13,855 bases of DNA from an uncultured Collinsella sp. (lineage in GTDB: Bacteria; Actinomycetota; Coriobacteriia; Coriobacteriales; Coriobacteriaceae), in contig CALJNY010000030.1 of NCBI GenBank assembly GCA_937981515.1, positions 1-13,855 of the forward strand, written 5' to 3'. The notes below the pieces were generated by a model. It was given only the letters and a program-made list of their open reading frames with translations, was not told the origin of the DNA and searched no databases. Made by a program: the position numbers and the translations under genes. This document shows positions 6,511-13,475 of this stretch, one piece after another. The first letter of the stretch is position 1, and every line of letters begins with the position of its first letter.

Positions 6511-7575
6511 ATGGTATCTGCACACCGCAACGATGCAACCTCAGAAAGAATGCGAGAACCCGTGTCCAGTCCGTTTACCAGCTTTTTAGCCCAGCACTTT
6601 GACCAGATTAACGACTATCTGGCCACGTTCTTTGACGGACAGGCGACCTCTGCCGATATCGAGCGCTATCTGTACGCGCCGCTCTCGGCTTTTACGGCCA
6701 ACGCCGGCAAGCGCCACCGCCCGCTTATCTGCATGCTCGCCGCAACCGCAGTGGGCGGTAGCTTCGAGAGCGCCCGCAGCGCCGCGGCAGCCATCGAGCA
6801 CTTCCAGTCGGGCGCGCTGATTCACGACGACATCGCCGACAACGGACGGCTTCGTCGAGGCAAGCCCTGCATGCACCTTACCGAGGGCACGGGCCTTGCC
6901 ATCAATTGTGGCGACTTGGCGCTCACCATGGTCACCAAGACGGTTCTCGACGACCCCACGCTGGAGTCCGGCGTGAAGCTGCGCGTGCTCCACGAGCTTA
7001 CCGAGATGATCGTCCGCACCATCGAGGGACAAGCGCTCGACCTGGGTTGGGTCCGTGACGGGCGCTTCGATATCTCGGTTGATGACTACCTGGACATGGC
7101 GACGCACAAGACCGCGTTTTACAGCGGAGCCACGCCGCTTGCCGCCGGAGCCATTATCGGCGGCGGCAGCGATGAACAAATCGAAGCGCTGCGCGCCTTT
7201 GGCCTGCACACGGGCCTTGCCTTTCAGATTCAGGACGACCTGCTCAACCTTGTCGGCACCAAGGAAGCCGCCAACAAGGACTTCCGCACCGACATCACCG
7301 AGGGCAAGCGCACGCTTGTCGCCGTACACGCCCTCTCTGATGAACGCCACCACGACGAGGTCGAGGCGATTCTTTCCTCGGGCACCGAGGACCCCGCGCA
7401 GCTCGCACGCGCCGTGGAGATCTTCCAGGAGACCGGCTCCATCGATTACGCCCACACTTACGCGCTCGACCTGACCGCTAAGGCCAAAGCGGCCATCGAG
7501 AACGTTGAGCTTGATCCGCACGCACGCGAGCTGTTCCTCTCCATGGCAGATTTCTTTGTGGAGCGTCTTAACTAA
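6511..7575 (+). CDS. Trans-polyprenyl diphosphate synthase
   Basis: Cytoplasmic enzyme that condenses isopentenyl diphosphate onto an allylic diphosphate to make a polyprenyl chain, here probably for the menaquinone tail or another lipid carrier. It has 354 residues from the longest ATG. Visible landmarks: AGKRHRP (65-71), the first Asp-rich motif DDIAD (106-110) followed by RRGKP, HKT (199-201), and the second Asp-rich region FQIQDDLLN (D242, D243), then KDFRTDITEGKRT. The third Asp of the second motif is replaced by Asn246. The start is uncertain: ATG 6511, ATG 6550 and GTG 6562 are all in frame and none has a strong ribosome site; homology would begin near SPFTSFLAQHF. It follows the PTS fusion by 74 bases on the same strand with no clear terminator between, so read-through is possible. 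Chain length cannot be predicted. Confidence 0.9.
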   Translation: MVSAHRNDATSERMREPVSSPFTSFLAQHFDQINDYLATFFDGQATSADIERYLYAPLSAFTANAGKRHRPLICMLAATAVGGSFESARSAAAAIEHFQSGALIHDDIADNGRLRRGKPCMHLTEGTGLAINCGDLALTMVTKTVLDDPTLESGVKLRVLHELTEMIVRTIEGQALDLGWVRDGRFDISVDDYLDMATHKTAFYSGATPLAAGAIIGGGSDEQIEALRAFGLHTGLAFQIQDDLLNLVGTKEAANKDFRTDITEGKRTLVAVHALSDERHHDEVEAILSSGTEDPAQLARAVEIFQETGSIDYAHTYALDLTAKAKAAIENVELDPHARELFLSMADFFVERLN

Positions 7576-7617
7576 CGGGGGTTATAAAACCTGTCAGCAG
7601 CGTATTTAGGCACAACT

Positions 7618-7626
7618 TGCTACACT
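7618..7626 (+). promoter_or_regulatory. Possible extended -10 promoter of the peptidoglycan-binding gene
   Basis: TGCTACACT has the TG-N-TANNNT form of an extended -10 element and lies about 88 bases before the start codon of the next gene. No convincing -35 is seen. This is the best candidate in the 138-base gap after the polyprenyl synthase gene, which also holds an imperfect stem at about 7654-7675. Confidence 0.3.
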
Positions 7627-7713
7627 GTTGAGTGCATGTTTATGCATCCCTTTGCGTTGTCTATCCGACAGACGCTCAAATAGTACGAATGGTACGCCGA
7701 AAGGGGTTCGTTC

Positions 7714-8619
7714 ATGGAACCTATTACAACGGGCATGCAAGGAGCAGCCGTCGAGGACGTGCAGTCTCGTCTCCTGCAGCTCGGCTACACGATTGATGCC
7801 GCCGAAGTCACCGACAAGTACTTTGGAGCCACCACTGAGCAGGCCGTCAGCACCTTCAGGCTCGACAGCGGCCTTGCTGCCGGTCATGCCGTCGATATCC
7901 CCTGTTGGAGCGCCCTTGTAGACGCTTCGTATAAGCTGGGCGACCGCACCCTCTATCTACGCATGCCCAATTTCCATGGCGCCGATGTGCAGGCCCTGCA
8001 GCGCGCTCTCAACGTTTTGGGCTTTGCCTGTGGCGAAGACGACGGCTACTTTGGTCCGCATACCGAGGCCGCCCTGCAGCAGTTCCAGGAAAATGTCGGC
8101 CTGTTTGCCGACGGCATGGCCTTCCAGGACACCTACGCCTACATCAACCGCCTGCACCATGTGTGGGAGGGCAAGCCCTCGGTCACCGAAGCCGAGTCCC
8201 GCATCGGTTTTGCTCGCGCCGCCAACGTGCTCGAGCGCTTCCAGATTGCCGTTATCGGCGAGGACCCCATCGCACGCAGTGTTGCGTCGCGCATGTGGAA
8301 TATCGCCACGGCAACGACCGACAACAGCGGCATGATGCTCTGCGACTCCGAGGTCCCAACCGACGTTGACCTGGTGCTCGAGATCGCAAGCGACGAGCTG
8401 CCCGCCGACGCCGCACCGCGTGCTACGATTGCCCTCGCCGAGTGCCACAACCTGGCCCAGCGCATCCGCACTGCCAATGTCGCCGCGCAGCAGAAGCCGG
8501 CTCGCATTCGCATTGAGCTCACGGGCATGACGCGCTACAACGGCACCTTCACGGCCAGCGACGCGCAGACACTCGCCGTACGCCTGCTCGATGGCGTTTG
8601 CGATGCCCTCGCAGATTAG
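7714..8619 (+). CDS. Leaderless protein with two peptidoglycan-binding domains and a degenerate amidase-like C-terminus
   Basis: A 301-residue protein. Residues about 5-68 (GMQGAAVEDVQSRLLQLGY, FGATTEQAVSTF) and 82-146 (HGADVQALQRALNVLGF, DGYFGPHTEAALQQFQ) are two PG_binding_1 repeats. There is no signal peptide, membrane helix or Tat motif, so it should stay in the cytoplasm. The C-terminal part (about 175-300) has no full catalytic set, but the run DLVLEIASDELP (219-230) and the ending QTLAVRLLDGVCDAL are laid out like N-acetylmuramoyl-L-alanine amidase type 3 (DLFVSIHAN... and ...LAEAIADGI), with the metal-binding His replaced. Mycobacterial CwlM has a similar domain order and acts in the cytoplasm as a regulator of cell-wall synthesis; a like role here is inference. 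ATG 7714 has AAAGGGG seven bases upstream. Confidence 0.82.
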   Translation: MEPITTGMQGAAVEDVQSRLLQLGYTIDAAEVTDKYFGATTEQAVSTFRLDSGLAAGHAVDIPCWSALVDASYKLGDRTLYLRMPNFHGADVQALQRALNVLGFACGEDDGYFGPHTEAALQQFQENVGLFADGMAFQDTYAYINRLHHVWEGKPSVTEAESRIGFARAANVLERFQIAVIGEDPIARSVASRMWNIATATTDNSGMMLCDSEVPTDVDLVLEIASDELPADAAPRATIALAECHNLAQRIRTANVAAQQKPARIRIELTGMTRYNGTFTASDAQTLAVRLLDGVCDALAD

Positions 8620-8626
8620 GTAAACT
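8598..8626 (+). promoter_or_regulatory. Promoter of tRNA-Gln
   Basis: TTGCGA (8598-8603) and TAAACT (8621-8626), each a 4/6 consensus match, are spaced by exactly 17 bases. The expected start, near 8633, is about 24 bases before the mature tRNA. The -35 lies inside the end of the preceding coding region. Confidence 0.45.
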
Positions 8627-8656
8627 AAACGAGTTGCTTTTGCGCAACACCCATAC

Positions 8657-8731
8657 TGGGACGTAGTTCAACGGTAGAACTCCGGTTTTTGGTGCCGGCT
8701 GTTGGGGGTTCGAATCCCTCCGTCCCAGCCA
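8657..8731 (+). tRNA. tRNA-Gln (UUG anticodon)
   Basis: A full cloverleaf can be drawn. The acceptor TGGGACG (8657-8663) pairs perfectly with CGTCCCA (8721-8727); the D-stem is GTTC/GAAC; the anticodon stem CCGGT/GCCGG holds the loop TTTTGGT, giving anticodon TTG, which reads CAA and by wobble CAG; the T-arm is GGGGG-TTCGAAT-CCCTC with one G-T pair. The discriminator is G8728 and CCA is encoded (8729-8731). It has its own promoter upstream and a terminator ten bases downstream, so it is a single-gene unit. Confidence 0.97.
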
Positions 8732-8740
8732 TTAAAACTG

Positions 8741-8778
8741 AGCGCCCTGAGCCCATAACGGCCCAGGGCGCTTTCTTG
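8741..8778 (+). terminator. Intrinsic terminator of tRNA-Gln
   Basis: AGCGCCCTG at 8741-8749 pairs perfectly with CAGGGCGCT at 8764-8772, with an inner GCC/GGC, and is followed by the T-rich CTTTCTT. It starts ten bases after the tRNA CCA. Confidence 0.85.
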
Positions 8779-8786
8779 TGGACAAG

Positions 8787-8803
8787 CGGAGGGATTCGAA
8801 CCC
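8787..8803 (-). pseudogene. Inverted remnant of a tRNA 3' half
   Basis: On the minus strand these 17 bases (GGGTTCGAATCCCTCCG) are identical to the T-arm of tRNA-Gln at 8706-8722, and further 3' the minus strand reads CTTGTCCA, ending in a CCA. No matching 5' acceptor half or anticodon arm could be found upstream on that strand, so a working tRNA is ruled out. The remnant converges on the same terminator hairpin (8741-8772) used by tRNA-Gln. Confidence 0.5.
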
Positions 8804-8830
8804 ACAAGGGTGCGGAGCCGAGGAAACGCG

Positions 8831-8866
8831 AAGGCGCCCCAGGCCCATTAGGACCAAGGGCGCCTT
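8831..8866. terminator. Second terminator-like hairpin, similar to the tRNA-Gln terminator
   Basis: AAGGCGCCC (8831-8839) pairs perfectly with GGGCGCCTT (8858-8866). Stem and loop (AGGCCCATTAGGACCAAGGG) resemble the tRNA-Gln terminator at 8741-8772 (AGCCCATAACGGCCCAGGG), so the two look like diverged copies. The T-run is weak. Confidence 0.5.
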
Positions 8867-8957
8867 ACATCTAGAAAATATCAGCCCAGTTCCGAAAAGC
8901 GAGCCGCTTGCGACAACCAAGTGCCGCGTGGCCCCGGCGGGCCGGGCATTAAGTTTG

Positions 8958-8983
8958 TCGCGAGTTCCGCACGCAAAGAAGGC
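8958..8983 (+). repeat. 26-bp intergenic repeat, copy 1
   Basis: The 26 bases starting TCGCGAGTTCCGCACG and ending AAGAAGGC are identical to 13802-13827 and in the same orientation; weaker similarity extends leftwards (GCCGGGC...). TTGTCGCGAG at 8955-8964 can also pair with CTTGCGACAA at 8907-8916 (9 of 10), closing a hairpin with an inner GC-rich stem near 8933-8946. It lies in the gene-free stretch 8732-9155. Confidence 0.7.
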
Positions 8984-9012
8984 AACATGACCTCGATGTT
9001 TTGGACGTGACA

Positions 9013-9118
9013 GCGAGAGGGGCCCTGGTATGGCAAGGTGACGTGAAACAAGGCGGCGCTGACCTTCTGGTCGCGCCGCCGAAGTTGAACGTCAGATTGC
9101 CGTGCCAGGGCCGCTCGC
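9013..9118. repeat. Nested long inverted repeat (structured intergenic element)
   Basis: The stems pair in order as one long hairpin: GCGAG 9013-9017 with 9114-9118, GGCCCTGG 9021-9028 with 9105-9112, GGCAA 9032-9036 with 9097-9101, GACGT 9040-9044 with 9089-9093, AAC 9047-9049 with 9084-9086, GGCGGCGC 9052-9059 with 9073-9080, and GACC 9061-9064 with 9069-9072 around a TTCT loop. That is about 38 pairs in 106 bases. It lies 3' of the minus-strand gene ending at 9156. It could be a structured RNA, a transcript-end element or a small palindromic mobile repeat; no coding potential is evident. Confidence 0.65.
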
Positions 9119-9131
9119 AGCGTCGAGAGGA

Positions 9132-9153
9132 CCGCCGTTCGGTAGAACGGCGG
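9132..9153 (-). terminator. Hairpin directly after the JetD-like gene
   Basis: CCGCCGTTC (9132-9140) and GAACGGCGG (9145-9153) form a perfect 9-bp stem with a 4-base loop, two bases beyond the TAG stop of the minus-strand gene. No T-run follows, so it may protect the 3' end rather than terminate by itself. Confidence 0.6.
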
Positions 9154-9155
9154 AA

Positions 9156-11321
9156 CTAATTGTTCAGCATGCGGTCGAAGCTTCCCGAGTCGCCATCCCG
9201 ATAGTCTGCGGTCATCAGAATCTCCTGCGGAATGCGCCCGCCCTCGCGCAGCACGTTGCGGAACTGCACGCGCGTAACCATGGGCAGATCCTTGATCGTC
9301 GCTGCCAGGTTCTGCGGCACACCCTGGTTGGCAGCCGCGGGCTCGCACTCTCCGCCGGCCTTCACGCGACGCTTATGCTCGGCGAGCATAGCGCGATACA
9401 TGCCGGCATGCAGGCGAATCTCAACCACATTGGCATTGCGAGTCTGCTCGACGATGCGCGCGCCCTCGCGATCGATATCGCCCACGTAGTAGACGTAGTT
9501 AAAGCGATAGCCAATCTCGGCCAGATAATCGTCCAGGGCATGCGAGACGCTCGCTTTGCAGCCGCCGCCAAAAATCACGCCGCCCACTTTGATGCCAAAG
9601 AGCTTGGCATGTTTGCGTCCGCGCAGGAGCTTGACGATCTCGTCATAGGTATCCAGGTGCTCGACCATAATGAACGGCTTGTCGGCACCCAGCGTAAAGA
9701 AGCCCGTAAAGTGCACGGGGCGATTGGGGGCGACCTTGATCGCCTGCATGCTGATGCCCTTTTCGGTCATACGTCTGATCAGGCGCTCACCGTGCTTGCC
9801 GTCAAAAGCCTTCTCGTCGTTAAAGATCTGGTAGGCACGCTGGCGGCGCGAGGCAACCGGCGTATCGGCACCTCGGTTCTGCTCGATCCAAGCCTGGATG
9901 ATTGCGATTTCCTCGGCAATCTTGCGGTTGGACATCTCGTTGTGCTGAGTGCGCTGCGGAGCCTTTTTGCCGTCCTTGCCCTCAACCTTTACGATCTGTG
10001 TCTGCTGCTCCTTGATCTTAGAGAGCGCCATTGGCGTGGGAACGACCTTGAGCAGCTGCCTGCCCAGGACACGGGCCAGAGCAAACGCCGAAACCTCGCC
10101 ATGAGCGGGCTGCTCAGGCTGCTGGGCGGCCGCATCGTTTGCAGTCGGTTTGGGCTGCGCCTGGGATTTGTGCTTGGAATCTGCCTGAGCTTTGCGCTCT
10201 TGCTTTGGCGCGGACGAGCTCTTTTGCGAACGTTCAGGCTTGTCCCCCTTCGCCGGCTGGCGCTTGGGCTGCTCCATCGGAGCATCCACCTTCGCATCTT
10301 CGTCGCGCGGCGCCACATTCTCGGCGGCATCCTGAGCGTTAGAGCTGCGACCGCCACGATGACGACGACGGCGAGGCTTGCTCGAAGCACCCTCCCCCGT
10401 CTGTTCAACCGCAGGTTGCTGGCCCTGAGTCTCCGTATCGGACGCAGTCTGCTCATCAACAGGCTTCTGTTCACGAACTTCCGACTCGGCAGGCTTCACG
10501 GCCTTCTCGGCCCGCGCCTCCGGAACCTGATTAACCTTTTCCTGACGCTTTACGGGGTACGCGCGACCTGCAAAGCCGCGACCGGGACGGCACGAGTCTG
10601 AGGCCTTCTTGGCCGGCTTCTCGGAATCGTCCGCAACCTCGGCAGCCTCTTCGGCATCGCGCACAACATCCTGCTGCTCGGCCTTAAAATGCGCACCGCG
10701 ACGACGCTTGGGCTCCTGAGGCTCAGCGGACTTTTGCTCTTTCACAGGCTCCTGCGGCTCGGCGACAGGCTCGTTCTCAACAACCTCGGTAACGGTAACG
10801 GCCCCATCCTTTTGAGCCACAGCACGACGGAAGCGTTCCTGTTGGGCGCGGCGCTGAGCATCACGCTTTCCGCCTCCGCCAAAGCCGCCTCGGCCCGCCT
10901 TGGCGGTAAAGGCACGCACGACATGCTCATCGAGCAGCTCGTCAGTATCGATATGCTCACGCGGGGCAACTTCTTCCGCAGCAGGAACCTCAACGGAATC
11001 CTCGACAGGCTGCTCCTGGGCATCATGAATCTCGGCATTGATGGTATAGAACGCCGGGCGGCCGTTAATGCCGCTGCCCTCGATCTTGGTAACGATTTTT
11101 GCCGCGATAAGCTCATCGCGCATCGCCTTGGTATCGCACTCCTTATCCACGGAGCGGAAGATTTGCGCCAGCGCGCTCGACTTGATCTTGAGTGCCTTGC
11201 GGCAGAGCAGGTCGTAGGCAACCAGCTTTGCCCGCTCGGCAGAAAGCGACGTTTGTCCGCTCAGACGCTCAGCTAGAGCATCGACATTTTGTTGGTTATC
11301 GGAATATACCGTCTTGGCCAC
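9156..11321 (-). CDS. JetD/DUF2220-like Toprim protein with winged-helix-like N-terminus and long disordered linker
   Basis: A 721-residue protein read from GTG at 11321, chosen because AAAGG lies six bases upstream (GAAAGGGGCCCCGTG); the frame is open to 11402, but earlier starts lack a ribosome site. Residues 1-100 are a compact helical, probably winged-helix, domain (ALAQIFRSVDKECDTKAMRDELIAAKIV). Residues about 101-405 are low-complexity, rich in Glu, Lys, Pro, Gln and Arg, with an RRRRHRGGR patch near 317-325. The core, 406-721, has RQRAYQIFNDEKAFDG (K504), then MVEHLDTY (E554), GGVIFGGG (580-587) and YYVGDIDREG (D615, D617), then RIPQE near the end. That order of E, GGG and DxD with a preceding DEK motif resembles the Toprim nuclease half of JetD (DUF2220) and Spo11/TopoVI-A. 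No JetA, B or C gene is adjacent. The family call is from motif memory. Confidence 0.6.
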   Translation of the reverse strand: MAKTVYSDNQQNVDALAERLSGQTSLSAERAKLVAYDLLCRKALKIKSSALAQIFRSVDKECDTKAMRDELIAAKIVTKIEGSGINGRPAFYTINAEIHDAQEQPVEDSVEVPAAEEVAPREHIDTDELLDEHVVRAFTAKAGRGGFGGGGKRDAQRRAQQERFRRAVAQKDGAVTVTEVVENEPVAEPQEPVKEQKSAEPQEPKRRRGAHFKAEQQDVVRDAEEAAEVADDSEKPAKKASDSCRPGRGFAGRAYPVKRQEKVNQVPEARAEKAVKPAESEVREQKPVDEQTASDTETQGQQPAVEQTGEGASSKPRRRRHRGGRSSNAQDAAENVAPRDEDAKVDAPMEQPKRQPAKGDKPERSQKSSSAPKQERKAQADSKHKSQAQPKPTANDAAAQQPEQPAHGEVSAFALARVLGRQLLKVVPTPMALSKIKEQQTQIVKVEGKDGKKAPQRTQHNEMSNRKIAEEIAIIQAWIEQNRGADTPVASRRQRAYQIFNDEKAFDGKHGERLIRRMTEKGISMQAIKVAPNRPVHFTGFFTLGADKPFIMVEHLDTYDEIVKLLRGRKHAKLFGIKVGGVIFGGGCKASVSHALDDYLAEIGYRFNYVYYVGDIDREGARIVEQTRNANVVEIRLHAGMYRAMLAEHKRRVKAGGECEPAAANQGVPQNLAATIKDLPMVTRVQFRNVLREGGRIPQEILMTADYRDGDSGSFDRMLNN

Positions 11322-11355
11322 GGGGCCCCTTTCATATGCACACATATACGTCCAT

Positions 11356-11385
11356 ATGGTACAACGCGCGCCGCCATCCACGCAA
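11356..11385 (-). promoter_or_regulatory. Candidate promoter of the JetD-like gene
   Basis: On the minus strand TTGCGT (11380-11385) and TACCAT (11356-11361) are spaced by 18 bases, and the start would fall near 11349. Just downstream ATATG-CACA-CATAT (11334-11347) is an inverted repeat next to the ribosome site and could be an operator. Confidence 0.35.
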
Positions 11386-11423
11386 AACATCTGCGAGAAC
11401 ACCCCGGCATCACCCGTCTTTAC

Positions 11424-11461
11424 AAAAAAGGCCGGGCCCGCGTTCTGCGGACCCGGCCTTT
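11424..11461 (-). terminator. Intrinsic terminator of cstA
   Basis: AAAGGCCGGG (11427-11436) pairs with CCCGGCCTTT (11452-11461), with four more inner pairs (CCGC/GCGG) past one mismatch. On the minus strand the stem is followed by six T residues, and it begins about 40 bases after the cstA stop codon. It separates cstA from the JetD-like gene promoter. Confidence 0.92.
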
Positions 11462-11500
11462 CCGAGTCATAGAGATGGAAGATCCAATCCGTCCGATCGG

Positions 11501-13390
11501 CTAAGCCTTGGCGGCCTCAGCGTCGGCAGGAGTCTCGGCGGCAGCAGCGCGACCATACTCGGCCTTGCCCATCTCGGACCACTCGGGCTCCTCGTCGGGA
11601 ATGGAGCCGGCCTCCTTGCCGAAGAACTCCTTGAGGCAGTTGACGGCAACGATGAGGCCCAGGACCATCAGCAGGACGGCAAAGACGAGCTGCAGGCCCT
11701 TGGTGGCGGCGACGGAGACGGCAGCCGTGGTGGCGGTAGCCGGGATGGTACCGAAGAAGCCGTAGGCCTGGACGGCGGTCATGCAGCCCATGGCGCTCTG
11801 GACCAGCGAGGTGAAGGTGCAGCAGAGCAGGAAGGCGACGGGCACGTAGAGCATCCAACCCTTGCGGCCGGTGCACTTGCAGAACACGGCGAGGGTGATC
11901 ATGGTCATACCGCCGAGCAGCTGGTTGGAAGCACCAAAGAGCGGCCAGATGTTAGCATAGCCACCAAAAGCGAGGGCGAGACCGGGAAGCAGGGTGACAA
12001 CCGTGGCGAACCAGGGGTTGCCGAGGACCTTCATGTAGCCGGCCTTGGACTCGATGGCCAGGGCGTCGTTGGTCTGGGCAAAGAACTCAGAGAACGAAGT
12101 GCGGGCGATGCGGGCGACGGCGTCGAGCGAGGTCAGGGCCAGAGCGGAGACGTTCATGGTCATGAAGACGGTAGCGAGCGTGCCGTCAACACCGAAGGCC
12201 TGCATACCGCGGGAGATGCCAGCGGCGAAGATCTGGAACGGGGTGGAAGCGACACCGGCGTTGAGAGCGCCAGTACCGGCGGTATTCATATCGGAGAACA
12301 TGATGCCGGCGACGATGATGGCAAGGATGCCGACGAAGGACTCGACAATCATGGCGCCGTAACCGACCTTGACGGCGTCCTGCTCCTTCTCGACCTGTTT
12401 AGAAGAGGTACCGGAAGAAACGAGGCTGTGGAAACCGGAGAGAGCACCGCAAGCGACAGAGACGAACAGAACCGGGAACATCATGCCGGAGGCAGTGAAG
12501 AAGCCGGTGAAGACCGGAGCGGTGATAGTGGCCTGACCGTTGACGCCCAGGACGACGATGCCGAGGACAGCGCAGACGATCATGACGATCATCATGATGG
12601 AAGTGAGGTAGTCACGCGGAGTCTTGAGCATCTGGATGGGCATAGCGCCAGCGAAGACCAGGTAGACCATGACGACGGCGAACCACTGGAACTTATCCAG
12701 GTAGACCGGGAACTGCATACCGACGGCGAACATGAGAACCATGAGGACCACGCCGGTGACGAACTCGGCAGCGCCGGTGAGGTTGAACTTCTTCTGGGCC
12801 CAACCAAAGGCGATAGCGACGAAGGTGAACAGGATGGAGATGGTACCAGCGCAGCCGGCGGCATAGGACTTGGTGAAGTCGATGGCACCGGTAGCAGCAC
12901 CAGAAGCGTCAACGGCCGGGGTGAACATGAACGTCTTGCAGACCATGTCGGTGAAGGCGGCGATGACGATGATGCAGAACAGCCAGCAGAACAGCAGGAA
13001 CAGGCGACGGCCGGTCTTGCCGATGTACTTCTCGATGAGCTGAGCGAGCGACTTGCCGTTGTTCTTCATCGAGGCGTACAGGGCGCCAAAGTCGTGGACG
13101 GCGCCAAAGAAGATGCCGCCGACGAGGACCCAGAGCACGACGGGCAGCCAGCCAAAGGCCATGGCGACGATCGTACCCGTGACAGGGCCGGCACCGCAGA
13201 TCGAGCTGAACTGGTGCGAGAACGCGGTGAAGGCGGAGACGGGCGAGAAGCTCTTGCCGTCCTTCATGCGCTTGGCCGGCGTGAGGGCCTCTTTGTCAAC
13301 GCCCCACTTGTTGGCCAACCAGCGGCCATAGCCCAGATAGCCGCAGGCGAGCACCGCCGCGGCCACAACCATGAGCAAAACTCCGTTCAT
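11501..13390 (-). CDS. cstA: Carbon starvation protein CstA family transporter
   Basis: A polytopic inner-membrane transporter of 629 residues, somewhat shorter than E. coli CstA and BtsT (about 700). These proteins take up peptides and/or pyruvate when carbon is scarce. Many hydrophobic segments run from the start (MNGVLLMVVAAAVLACGYLGYGRWL) to about residue 590. The conserved FSSICGAGPVTGTI (61-74), VHDFGALYASMK, CGALSGFHSLVSSGTSSKQV and FGASNQLLGGMTM are family hallmarks. The tail is an acidic, Ala-rich cytoplasmic segment (EEPEWSEMGKAEYG...). ATG at 13390 has AGGAGG seven bases upstream. Expression probably depends on read-through of the terminator in its leader (13426-13464). Substrate (peptide or pyruvate) is not readable from the sequence. 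Confidence 0.95.
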   Translation of the reverse strand: MNGVLLMVVAAAVLACGYLGYGRWLANKWGVDKEALTPAKRMKDGKSFSPVSAFTAFSHQFSSICGAGPVTGTIVAMAFGWLPVVLWVLVGGIFFGAVHDFGALYASMKNNGKSLAQLIEKYIGKTGRRLFLLFCWLFCIIVIAAFTDMVCKTFMFTPAVDASGAATGAIDFTKSYAAGCAGTISILFTFVAIAFGWAQKKFNLTGAAEFVTGVVLMVLMFAVGMQFPVYLDKFQWFAVVMVYLVFAGAMPIQMLKTPRDYLTSIMMIVMIVCAVLGIVVLGVNGQATITAPVFTGFFTASGMMFPVLFVSVACGALSGFHSLVSSGTSSKQVEKEQDAVKVGYGAMIVESFVGILAIIVAGIMFSDMNTAGTGALNAGVASTPFQIFAAGISRGMQAFGVDGTLATVFMTMNVSALALTSLDAVARIARTSFSEFFAQTNDALAIESKAGYMKVLGNPWFATVVTLLPGLALAFGGYANIWPLFGASNQLLGGMTMITLAVFCKCTGRKGWMLYVPVAFLLCCTFTSLVQSAMGCMTAVQAYGFFGTIPATATTAAVSVAATKGLQLVFAVLLMVLGLIVAVNCLKEFFGKEAGSIPDEEPEWSEMGKAEYGRAAAAETPADAEAAKA

Positions 13391-13425
13391 TACATTTCCT
13401 CCTCTAAAAAGAACTACTCAGACAT

Positions 13426-13464
13426 AAAAAATGAGGGCCGTCGGTTGCGCTCGACGGCCCTCAT
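13426..13464 (-). terminator. Leader terminator (attenuator) upstream of cstA
   Basis: A perfect 13-bp stem (13431-13443 with 13452-13464, 8-base loop) is followed on the minus strand by a run of six T residues. It ends 35 bases before the cstA start codon, between the promoter at 13632-13660 and the ribosome site. A transcript from that promoter must pass it to express cstA. Confidence 0.8.
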
Positions 13465-13475
13465 CTTCATCAGCC

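Noticed and set aside
6586..7521. Minus-strand open frame (311 codons) opposite the polyprenyl synthase
   Set aside because: Antisense shadow in high-GC DNA; the plus strand has all the catalytic motifs of the synthase.
8706..8803. Attachment-site pair for an integrative element at the tRNA 3' end
   Set aside because: The 17-base copies are inverted and less than 100 bases apart; att sites should be direct repeats flanking an insertion with an integrase, and none is seen.
8625..8990. Short open frames over and around tRNA-Gln on both strands
   Set aside because: They overlap the tRNA and its terminator and give the well-known spurious antisense-tRNA peptide pattern (GFEPPTAGTKNRSSTVELRP).
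9102..10601. Plus-strand open frame (499 codons) opposite the JetD-like gene
   Set aside because: Arg/Leu-rich antisense translation without domains. Although the minus-strand protein is partly low-complexity, its conserved Toprim motifs support that strand.
9156..11321. Complete Wadjet defence system
   Set aside because: Only a JetD-like protein is present; the neighbours are a tRNA, a peptidoglycan-binding protein and cstA, with no JetA, JetB or SMC-like JetC.
13390..13395. Two-codon start-stop frame (ATG TAA) overlapping the cstA start
   Set aside because: Its ATG is only two bases from the AGGAGG ribosome site, too close to be used; it is likely a chance result of the sequence ATGTAATG.
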